In this document: piece after piece, positions 1 to 7,145 of the stretch
Numbering within the stretch: position 1 is the first letter of the stretch
Layout of the letters: each line of letters opens with the position of its first letter
Assembly: GCF_963677155.1 (NCBI RefSeq)
Contig: NZ_OY781884.1
Coordinates: 1,996,134-2,060,133, forward strand
DNA length: 64,000 nucleotides
Source of the DNA: an uncultured Draconibacterium sp.
GTDB taxonomy: Bacteria; Bacteroidota; Bacteroidia; Bacteroidales; Prolixibacteraceae
Direction: 5' to 3'
Made by a program: the position numbers and the translations under genes
The notes under the pieces: model-generated
Told to the model about the DNA's origin: nothing
What the model saw: only the letters and a program-made list of their open reading frames with translations
The model's database searches: none

Positions 1-407
1 AAACTAATGTCTGGTTTCTGCTTAACATCAATTGTTTTACTGGCGACTAATGAAGTATCTGCATCAGTTACAGTTAGTATAACATTGAATGTTTCTACAC
101 TACACCCCAAAGAAGTGTATACATGTGCTGGGTCTTTGGTGGTTGATGTTTTCCCATCTCCAAAATTCCATGTATAAGTATACGGGGGTTTGCCTCCTGT
201 AACCTCCGATGTGAATTGAATGGTAGTTCCCGAACAAGTTTCGTTGTTAAAAAAAGAAAAATCTACTTTAAGTTCTTCAGCTTGTGTATTTTCTGTACTA
301 ATCAATTGTACGTTAATAAAACCTTCATCAGTATCATTGGCATTTGCTGAAAGTACCATTGCTAAAATATAAAAGACGAGTCCAGTGTATTTGTCCAACA
401 ATGTCAT
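1..407 (-). CDS. Secreted PKD-domain protein, 3' part outside window
   Basis: The minus frame from an ATG at 407 stays open to the window edge, giving about 135 residues of a longer protein. The start is hydrophobic (LLDKYTGLVFYILAMVLSA) and fits a signal peptide. Residues ~55-125 form a PKD domain: a GGKPPYTYTWNFGDG core followed by the T..P.HVY strand. PKD domains are Ig-like modules found in large secreted or cell-surface proteins, often adhesins or enzymes of the Type IX system. The enzymatic or binding part, if any, lies beyond the window, so function cannot be assigned. Confidence 0.8.
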   Translation of the reverse strand, partial: MTLLDKYTGLVFYILAMVLSANANDTDEGFINVQLISTENTQAEELKVDFSFFNNETCSGTTIQFTSEVTGGKPPYTYTWNFGDGKTSTTKDPAHVYTSLGCSVETFNVILTVTDADTSLVASKTIDVKQKPDIS

Positions 408-1411
408 ACGCTAATTTTGAAATCGATAAGACGGTGTGCGCTAAGTTTAAATTTAAGTTTGAAAACTAAAGATAATGTATATTTTGAGCATTTGCTCCTT
501 TTTACGATTTTTCCTAATTATCTGTAATTATTCTAATTAACCTTATAAGAAATAAAACTATCAGCAGACTTTAAACGATATGGTCAAATAAGATAACTAT
601 GCGAATCAGTACGACATAAATGATACTAGTTGAAAAGTATTCGCAATTGGTTCGGATTCTGACAAATGATAAGAAAGTAATTTCGGGAGTTTCACTTTTT
701 TGTTGGGATGGAGATTATTCAAATCAGGAGAAAGTGAGTTCCTGGATGTACTTTATCCTGATGAAAACATTAACTGGATTTTTCAATCAATAAACTTGGG
801 TTTGAATAACACTTCAATAGTATTATTCGGTTAATAGAAGTATTTGCAATCACTTCTTAATTACTGATAATGTTAGATATATAAATTACAAAATCATTTG
901 TCACATTTTGGGAACAAATACATATATCGAACAAATGATTAATAATTTAAAATCATTCTATTGGGGTTTATCATAAGTCTTTCTGTACTTTATACTCCGG
1001 GTTGGTGAAAAATAAGGAATCTTTAGAAAATCAAACAACAATCACACGATCAATTCACATCTTCTTTAAGCCATACAATCGCAAGTTCAGAATTGAATAA
1101 TGAGAGTGGTATATCTTTGAATTAATGATTTAATCATGACTCATCGATAAACAATCATTTAAAAAATCATTTCTATATGTAAATACGTACAATTTATGCT
1201 AGCAAGTAAAATTTTAAAATAATAGGATGGGTTCCTTTCTCTATGGGTATTCAAGGCTCTTTACAAATATCAATCTGTATATTTACAATACGAAGTTCTA
1301 AGACATGATGCAAACAAAATGGTGTAGTGATACAGGAGCTCACCACCCAAAAACGAAGTGCGGACAAACCGACAACGGATAACCATTTAAAAGCTAAATC
1401 AGATAAACAAC
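408..1411. other. AT-rich gene-poor stretch with possible decayed coding remnant
   Basis: About 1 kb with no convincing gene. A 57-codon plus-strand frame at 620-793 (MILVEKYSQLV...) runs into an alternative frame (SGESEFLDVLYPDENINW, then a stop near 835). It reads as if a frameshift broke a longer protein, perhaps a PAS-like segment. I see no start signal, promoter or terminator that would make it a live gene. The rest (840-1411) is AT-rich sequence without recognisable structure. Confidence 0.35.
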
Positions 1412-2296
1412 TTACTCCGAAGCAATTATTGAAATAAGTTCCTGATTCACCTCACGGTTAAATTCCACCAGGTGTTGCTTATTTTTTTGCGAAGCAATTA
1501 CTTCTGCACGTTTCATTCCTCCATGGTACGTTTTGTTAAAAAAACCAAGACCAACCAAGTAACCGGTAACGTAAAAGCCATTGTATACCTGAACTCCGGA
1601 AAAAGTAAGCACCGACGCATTAATCAAAAAATTGACGACACCCTCGCCTGATTTACCCGCATACATTTGCCCCGATCCGGGAATAAAACGCGACCAGTTT
1701 TTAGCAGCGTTAAGCGATTTTATGCGGGGACGGTTCTTTTTGCTGTAAAGTTCTGTCGCCATTTGTTTCAGTGCTGTTTCCTTCTCAGGCGTAAAGTGCT
1801 GCAATTCGATAAACTCAACAAAGTTCTGTTCCGCTTCTTCCCATTTATACGTTTCGTGCAGCGAAAGAATTTTTATAGGCAGAAAAACACCAAAATTTGT
1901 ACTATCGCAGCTGCGATGAAAATATTCGTCGATCTTCCACAAAGCACGCGCGGGTTCATTGTTCAGGTAATAACAGAGCGATTGCTCGTAACACACAAAA
2001 CGATACAACGAATCGGAAGGGTCAGTGAAATAAGTAGTTTGAAGAGCATTTATAGCACGCCCGAAATCGTTCATTTTCCGGTAGCACAAGGCTTTTTTAT
2101 AACGCAGCCAATTCAAGTCGGTATCCGCATCTCCCTCAAATACCAGACGTTCGTATTCAATCGAGGCTTCGAAATAATTTCCCGAATCAAACAAGCTGTC
2201 AGCTTTTAACACTGCCGAATTACTAATCGAAGAAATTCCGCAGAGGAATATGAAGCTGAAAAAGAATTTGATTATGTATTGCATTTTCGTGTTCAT
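1412..2296 (-). CDS. Exported TPR-like protein with C-terminal IPGSGQMYAGK membrane domain
   Basis: About 294 residues. An N-terminal signal peptide (to ~residue 27) precedes a TPR/SEL1-like helical region (~30-190; repeated pairs such as ADSLFDSGNYFEASIEYERL and ALCYRKMNDFGRAINALQ). The C-terminal part (~200-270) opens with FIPGSGQMYAGKSGEG and carries two or three hydrophobic segments. It is a paralogue of the gene just upstream, which has the same order of parts. ATGs at 2296 and 2284 are both better starts than the TTG at 2302; either makes this gene overlap the upstream one by over 60 bp. Function unknown; TM2-like GSG..YAGK motifs are often seen in small membrane proteins. Confidence 0.8.
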   Translation of the reverse strand: MNTKMQYIIKFFFSFIFLCGISSISNSAVLKADSLFDSGNYFEASIEYERLVFEGDADTDLNWLRYKKALCYRKMNDFGRAINALQTTYFTDPSDSLYRFVCYEQSLCYYLNNEPARALWKIDEYFHRSCDSTNFGVFLPIKILSLHETYKWEEAEQNFVEFIELQHFTPEKETALKQMATELYSKKNRPRIKSLNAAKNWSRFIPGSGQMYAGKSGEGVVNFLINASVLTFSGVQVYNGFYVTGYLVGLGFFNKTYHGGMKRAEVIASQKNKQHLVEFNREVNQELISIIASE

Positions 2297-3065
2297 TTTC
2301 AATAACTTTTACAGAAACAACTGATCCGTAAATATTTGAGACATAATTTACGGCAAAAATACTACCGAATAGTATAGTTTTAACATCCATAAACCCCGAT
2401 TTCCGGTAGTTCTCCCAGGTAATTAAACCAAAGCCAATATTACCAATCATTGATGCTATTCCTGCTCCGGTTTTACCTGCATAAATTTTCCCCGATCCCG
2501 GAATAATCGCCGACATTATTCCTGCTGTAACCGACGACTTTTTCCGGTGCTGTTCATGTTCCTTCCATATCTCATTTAATGCAAGCACCTGATTATTCAA
2601 CACTGCATTATCTTCGGGAACAAGCTCCAGATACTGTTTCGCTTCAGGCCAGTTTCCTTTTAGCATTTCAATACCGCTTAGCTCAAAATTATATAACCAC
2701 AAAATCGGTTCTTCTCTGCTATTGGTCCGAGCCAGGATACTGCGGGCTTCTCCGTAATTTCCCAAAAAAGTTTGATTGTACCCGGCAAAAAAGAATGATT
2801 TATTATAGAAAGGCGACGAGTTGCTTACTTTAAGGAACGACGATGAAGACTCCTGCAGGTTTTTAAGCGAATAGTGCGCCCATCCTTTATAGTAATTGAT
2901 TGAGTCCTTTTGTTGAGCGGAATAATCCGTTTGGTCATTCCCGATTACAAAGATGGCTTCCTCGTAGAATCCGCTGTTTACCAAATGCCGGATAAAAGGA
3001 ATCTGACCCTGGCTTTGAGCGAACGTTAACAAAAGAGTGATCATTAACAGAAAAATATACCTCAT
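2223..3065 (-). CDS. Exported TPR-like protein with IPGSGKIYAGK membrane domain (paralogue of next gene)
   Basis: 280 residues: signal peptide (MRYIFLLMITLLLTFAQSQG), helical repeat region (~25-175), then IIPGSGKIYAGKTGAG (~188-203) followed by hydrophobic segments. The ATG overlaps the stop of the upstream YidD-like gene by 4 bp (ATGA), so the two are probably translationally coupled. Its last ~25 codons overlap the start of the downstream paralogue in another frame. A membrane-associated scaffold or assembly role is a guess from the neighbours; no catalytic motif is visible. Confidence 0.8.
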   Translation of the reverse strand: MRYIFLLMITLLLTFAQSQGQIPFIRHLVNSGFYEEAIFVIGNDQTDYSAQQKDSINYYKGWAHYSLKNLQESSSSFLKVSNSSPFYNKSFFFAGYNQTFLGNYGEARSILARTNSREEPILWLYNFELSGIEMLKGNWPEAKQYLELVPEDNAVLNNQVLALNEIWKEHEQHRKKSSVTAGIMSAIIPGSGKIYAGKTGAGIASMIGNIGFGLITWENYRKSGFMDVKTILFGSIFAVNYVSNIYGSVVSVKVIENEHENAIHNQILFQLHIPLRNFFD

Positions 3066-3526
3066 TTATATTTTTTTATTGAATCATGAAACCGGTGAAC
3101 ATGGGGATCAATGGTACTTGGATCAAGATCGGTTGCTGCTATTCGGTTACAGCGACTAAGTCTGTCGAACGACAAAAGCGTACCTTTTATTAAACCATAA
3201 TCTTTAACAGCCTGTTTGCTGAAATCGGAACAGCTCGGATTGTACAAACAACTGGCCGAAAGGTGTTGCGAGAATAAATTTTGATACACATACAACGATC
3301 CCCCGTAAATTAAGCTGACAGGATTAGTGTTTCTAAACGTTTTTGGTTGATTCTTATAAATATAAGATCGGTGTCCTGTCACGGGCATTTGTTGCTTAAC
3401 AACCGAATCTATAAGCAACAGGTCGCTTTTTAAATCGATTTGCTGGCTGTATGCTCCCAAAGAAACCAACAAAAAAAACAGCAACAAAAAAAACGTTCTA
3501 TTTACTTTGTGAGATTGGTTTTGCAT
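3062..3526 (-). CDS. Exported YidD-like protein
   Basis: 154 residues from the ATG at 3526; an upstream alternative start at 3562 would overlap the previous gene further. Residues ~93-135 carry the YidD (haemolytic/DUF37) signature: C93-LYNPSC-S, a Y/F and helix, DYGLIKGTLLSFDRL and SRC126N. YidD normally is a ~70-90-residue peripheral inner-membrane protein that aids YidC-dependent insertion. Here the domain follows a clear signal peptide or membrane anchor (TFFLLLFFLLVSLGAYS) and a ~60-residue linker, so it would be exported or periplasmic. Its 5' end overlaps the LolA-like gene by 29 bp and its 3' end overlaps the next gene by 4 bp, so it belongs to a compact operon. Family call is good; the exported role is inference. 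Confidence 0.75.
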   Translation of the reverse strand: MQNQSHKVNRTFFLLLFFLLVSLGAYSQQIDLKSDLLLIDSVVKQQMPVTGHRSYIYKNQPKTFRNTNPVSLIYGGSLYVYQNLFSQHLSASCLYNPSCSDFSKQAVKDYGLIKGTLLSFDRLSRCNRIAATDLDPSTIDPHVHRFHDSIKKYK

Positions 3527-4208
3527 CTTCAGGAATTTTGAAGTTAAAGTAAGGGCTATCATCCGACCACGAAACCTTTACATCGGAAAAAGAAGTACGA
3601 CTGATAATGGAATCTTTTGAAGGAATGTAGCTGATCTCCACAATGTTCATCGGCAACCTGAACTGTCTGAAATCTTTATAGTTGGTGTAATATATTTTTT
3701 TCAGAATATTTTCTTTTGAGGCCTGATATTCGGAATAAATCGGGAGCCCGTTTTCGAAAACCATTTTTACCGTTACAATTCCTTTTAAGGTAGAAGGCGG
3801 CTGCCAGGTAGTAACATAGTACTGCCCTTCAAATTCATTTGAAACCAAACGAAATCCTTCATCAACCAGCCCCAGATCTTCAATAAAGTTATTCGTAAAG
3901 TAGTAAATGAGGGTTCGTTTTGAAGAGAGCTCGGGAACCTGTTCGTAAGCCACTTCGTTACTTTCGGGATAATAGGTTTTAACTTCTCCAAAAGGATTTA
4001 CAACGGTCACAAAATCGGGCGACGAGTAATAATACTTGGTAATCACCTGCTTTTCCTTGTCAAAATACAAGTCAACTTTTTTTGTTGCTTTTTTTCGGTT
4101 ATCGAGTACTTCAGTTTTTTGTTTTAGTGAAATGTAATTGCCTTTCTGGGCTTTCACTGAAACACTAAAAACGCAGGCTATCAATAAAATAACAATTTTC
4201 TGAATCAC
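3498..4208 (-). CDS. LolA-like periplasmic protein
   Basis: 236 residues from a GTG at 4208, which gives a clean signal peptide (IQKIVILLIACVFSVSVKA). The TTG further up (4244) lies inside a terminator hairpin and is unlikely. After the signal come short beta-rich segments such as VDLYFDKEKQVITKYYYSSP, FVTVVNPFGEVKTYYPESN and VKMVFENGLPIYSEY, the pattern of LolA/LolB-like half-barrels that bind lipid or lipoprotein acyl chains. No C-terminal catalytic motif. It leads an operon with the exported YidD-like protein and two membrane paralogues, which suggests envelope biogenesis. Fold-level assignment only; moderately sure. Confidence 0.6.
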   Translation of the reverse strand: MIQKIVILLIACVFSVSVKAQKGNYISLKQKTEVLDNRKKATKKVDLYFDKEKQVITKYYYSSPDFVTVVNPFGEVKTYYPESNEVAYEQVPELSSKRTLIYYFTNNFIEDLGLVDEGFRLVSNEFEGQYYVTTWQPPSTLKGIVTVKMVFENGLPIYSEYQASKENILKKIYYTNYKDFRQFRLPMNIVEISYIPSKDSIISRTSFSDVKVSWSDDSPYFNFKIPEDAKPISQSK

Positions 4209-4223
4209 TGTACAGCGGATATT

Positions 4224-4261
4224 AAAAAGATGCCTGTTTTCCAAGAAACAGGCATCTTTTT
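4224..4261 (-). terminator. Strong symmetric terminator behind the TM2 gene
   Basis: A perfect 16-bp stem (4224-4239 with 4246-4261) and 6-nt loop, stem core GATGCCTG/CAGGCATC, flanked by A-run and T-run so it could work on both strands. It ends the TM2-protein transcript, 20 bp past that stop codon, and lies directly before the GTG start of the LolA-like gene. That gene therefore needs a promoter or read-through across this element. Confidence 0.85.
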
Positions 4262-4281
4262 ATTCGTAAATAAAAACCATG

Positions 4282-4698
4282 TTACCACATAAAAAACTTC
4301 GGATTGTCGATGTATGGACTGATATCGTCGTTGTCAACAATCAGTACAATCAAATCCACAAAAGGCACAATTCCAAAAATACCACCACAGGTTAAAATAT
4401 AACCTACACCAGTCATGGTTTTTGTTCCCAGGTAAAAACGGTGAACCCCGAATCCCCCTAAAAAGAAATCGAGAAGAACTGCCGCTACAAAAGATTTCTC
4501 TTTCACAACCGCGGTTGCAGGAGCATTTGACGGCAGCGTGCTTAACGCTCCGGCATTCATTGAAACCATACTGGTTTCAACCGCTTCCGAGAACATCTTG
4601 TCAATCGAATTCATATCGATTGAGTAAGAAGATGCATTTGCGCTTTTCACAAAGAATACTGCGAGTAGCAAACAAATAGCAAGGCTAACTTTCTTCAT
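4282..4698 (-). CDS. TM2-domain membrane protein
   Basis: 138 residues with a signal peptide (to ~residue 22), a ~45-residue low-complexity linker, then a TM2 domain from ~70: AVLLDFFLGGFGVHRFYLG, a GVGYILTCGGIFGIV segment, and a conserved DLIVLI..D second helix ending in a charged tail. TM2 proteins are two-helix membrane proteins of unknown biochemical role, common in Bacteroidota. It is followed by its own strong terminator, so it is transcribed separately from the LolA-like operon. Domain call secure, function unknown. Confidence 0.85.
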   Translation of the reverse strand: MKKVSLAICLLLAVFFVKSANASSYSIDMNSIDKMFSEAVETSMVSMNAGALSTLPSNAPATAVVKEKSFVAAVLLDFFLGGFGVHRFYLGTKTMTGVGYILTCGGIFGIVPFVDLIVLIVDNDDISPYIDNPKFFMW

Positions 4699-5033
4699 AT
4701 TATTGCTTTTTAAATTATTTGGTTAATCTAAGATAGAATTTTTTTATCACTATTCCGCAATATGTCAAATAATTTTAGCTGTACCTTGTGGCTGGCATTT
4801 TATTGTATAATAACAAATACGATAGCAACCGGAACCTCGCAACGAAGTATATAAATATCAACCCATCACCGCATTGGAGCTTTTTATTCAATCTTCTATC
4901 TCTTTCAATATTATGTTTATCGTAGGCCTTATAAACGTCATAAAAAAGTCCATCCACTTAATAAGGCTTTGCACTTAATATCAATTTAATTTCAGTCTTC
5001 TTCAATCTAAAATCGTTAATCTTCAACAATCTC
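4699..5033. other. Intergenic stretch without recognisable feature
   Basis: 335 bp of AT-rich sequence between the TM2 gene and the ThyA-like gene. It must hold the TM2 promoter, but I see no clear TAnnTTTG box. A 60-codon minus-strand frame here (4775-4957) has no family features and no start signal, and I do not call it. Confidence 0.4.
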
Positions 5034-5930
5034 TCAATTCGGAGTTTTTAAATCATTTGCTCCCTTAATCTTTTTAACAATTTCGGCCTCCGCATTATCA
5101 TAGACTTGCCGGATTCGCTGATCGTTAAAATTCATGGTGCGCTCTTCAAAAGCCATATCGTTTATTCGCTCAAACAGGCGTTCTTTTGCACTGCGAATAT
5201 CCTTTCCGTAAATGTGGTACGAATCGGCCTGCCAATTCATTCGGCCTAGTTTTACCGTCTTTCCGGTTTTTGCTGCAATTCCGGCAGCAACCACATCTTT
5301 GCTGAATTGAATAAATCCGAACATATTCAGGAAACCGGCATTCCAGGCATCGTTACTTCGGTAGCGGATATTGCTGTTTAACCACCAGGTGCCATCTTCG
5401 TCTTCCAAAACACGGTACCACAACGATTGTAAACTTGGCGGATCGTCGCAGGTAAAATCAATATTGGGCATCCAGGTAATCATTTGTGCCTGCCGTGTAA
5501 AAGGCTGTTCGGCCAGTTTGTCGATTACATTTTTTATCTGATCAACCTTAAAAGCACCCTCTTCTTTTGATTCTCCATCAACCAACTCTTTCCAGACACC
5601 ATAATTTTGCAGGCGTCCGTGGTAAGTATATTCCGGCCGTTTATCTTCCGGATCGTTCATGTTTTTTACCAAATGATCTTTCAACCCTTCCAACTCCAGT
5701 ACATATTCGCGCAAATCGTCGACACCACCGGGAAAGGCCATGTGAATCATCGGATCGATCTCCGGTTCCAGAATCGTTAAATTCATGGTGCAGTCAATAC
5801 TCAGCGGATCACCCGGCCGGTCGTACTGCGTTTTAAAACGAGTTCCTTTTCCGTATAAATAAATAAGTGCTGTTTCGTAAGCTTCGGCCAACGATTTTCC
5901 TGTTACCGATATTACCGGGATATTCTTCAT
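5034..5930 (-). CDS. Thymidylate-synthase-fold protein with Ser in place of the nucleophile Cys
   Basis: 298 residues. The second half follows the ThyA/dCMP-hydroxymethylase fold: TRQAQMITWMPNIDFTCDDP, PSLQSLWYRVLEDEDGTWWL, IRYRSNDAWNAGFLNMFGF (the nucleotide-binding R-S-x-D block) and QADSYHIYGKD near residue 236-244. In related proteins the nucleophile Cys lies in a P-C-L-Q context; here I read P-S166-L-Q, with the nearest Cys at 161. The N-terminal 130 residues are longer and more divergent than in E. coli ThyA. It stands alone. Either a non-catalytic or altered relative of ThyA, or an enzyme using C161. Family good, activity uncertain. Confidence 0.7.
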   Translation of the reverse strand: MKNIPVISVTGKSLAEAYETALIYLYGKGTRFKTQYDRPGDPLSIDCTMNLTILEPEIDPMIHMAFPGGVDDLREYVLELEGLKDHLVKNMNDPEDKRPEYTYHGRLQNYGVWKELVDGESKEEGAFKVDQIKNVIDKLAEQPFTRQAQMITWMPNIDFTCDDPPSLQSLWYRVLEDEDGTWWLNSNIRYRSNDAWNAGFLNMFGFIQFSKDVVAAGIAAKTGKTVKLGRMNWQADSYHIYGKDIRSAKERLFERINDMAFEERTMNFNDQRIRQVYDNAEAEIVKKIKGANDLKTPN

Positions 5931-6026
5931 CTCTATAGTTTAGATTTATAGCCTAATGATCGTCTCTTTAAAGATAAAAAATATGTATTCGGTTAAATAA
6001 ATATTGATAAAAAAATGCTTAGCTTA

Positions 6027-7109
6027 TCAGAATCGGTAATAATAACCAAAGTTATCGCTTTGAACATATACCTTATCATCCAGCGGGTAATTACCTTCTA
6101 AAACAGAAAATGAAGAATAGCTTACTGCCCCCCAGATACCAACACCTCCTTTAATATTTGAAAATACAGGAACGGGCTCGGAAAAGAAATCCTCATCCAG
6201 CCAATAATGCAGATTAGCAGTATACAGGTACTCATAATATTCTTCGGAAAGCGAATACAGGTAAATGTCGTGGTTACGGAAATCTGCACTATCATCTGAG
6301 GTACTGTTTCTGTCGTAGAAATACGAGTTATTCCAAAGATCAAACCTTAACTTCATTCTTTCTCCGTTAAAGCTGTCGTCTTTAAAAATGGAAAACCGGT
6401 TATAGGGGGCACCTGTAATTAATTCATCCGCTTCGTTTATTGCATCGTTAAGTTCGGCATTTTTAATCTCAACCCATTCAAATCTTTGCGGCCTTATCAT
6501 AACTGTATCATTGTGTACCATTGTTCCATCAGGCATGTAACTATATAGCTCCTCTCCTTCGATACATTTTGATTCTACCCGATAATAATTGTGCTGCTGC
6601 CCGTTGTCATCAAACTCAACATTCGCCGGAGTTTTCCAGGAAGTTGAGTAACCATCTACATTACGAACAGTTGTTGTATCCCAGGCTATTATTTCAATCG
6701 CTTCCGGTACGGTTGTTTCACAACTAACAGGATTAAACCCATCGGCTAAAATCTCAAGCCGATAACTTTTTCCTGCCTCCCCGATAACCGACGATTTGTA
6801 TTTCCCCATCGCAACAGGAGTTTCCGCCTCATAAACCATTTCTTTTACGGGAGTTAGTGTTTCTGCAAACTCGTCGTCGACATATAAATCAACTTTTGCA
6901 TTTGCTACCACCAAACTGGTTTTACCGTCGTCAAGCATGCTACTGCTTCTCGACAAACGAACAGTAACGGTGTCGCCCAATACAACCAGTCCGTTAACCA
7001 CCAGCATTGGTTTTATTTCATCTCCTTTAAACACGATTTCCTTTTCGCAGGAAATAAGAAATAGAAAAAAAACAGAAAAAAGCACCGTTGTTATTTGTTT
7101 AAATCTCAT
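6027..7109 (-). CDS. DUF4249 surface lipoprotein paired with TonB receptor
   Basis: 360 residues with a lipoprotein signal ending LFLISC21. The Ig-like N-terminal part (KPMLVVNGLVVLGDTVTVRL, ANAKVDLYVDDEF, GKSYRLEI..DGF..VSCETTVP) is characteristic of DUF4249. In Bacteroidota these lipoproteins are encoded directly after a carboxypeptidase-domain TonB receptor, as here (36 bp gap), and are thought to act as its surface partner, as SusD does for SusC. Substrate unknown; there is no enzyme in the operon to suggest one. Confidence 0.85.
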   Translation of the reverse strand: MRFKQITTVLFSVFFLFLISCEKEIVFKGDEIKPMLVVNGLVVLGDTVTVRLSRSSSMLDDGKTSLVVANAKVDLYVDDEFAETLTPVKEMVYEAETPVAMGKYKSSVIGEAGKSYRLEILADGFNPVSCETTVPEAIEIIAWDTTTVRNVDGYSTSWKTPANVEFDDNGQQHNYYRVESKCIEGEELYSYMPDGTMVHNDTVMIRPQRFEWVEIKNAELNDAINEADELITGAPYNRFSIFKDDSFNGERMKLRFDLWNNSYFYDRNSTSDDSADFRNHDIYLYSLSEEYYEYLYTANLHYWLDEDFFSEPVPVFSNIKGGVGIWGAVSYSSFSVLEGNYPLDDKVYVQSDNFGYYYRF

Positions 7110-7145
7110 GATATTCGGATTATGTGTAGTTATTTGTGGGATTTA

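Noticed and set aside
4775-4957. 60-codon frame between TM2 and ThyA-like genes
   Set aside because: Composition and context look random; no RBS or homology pattern.
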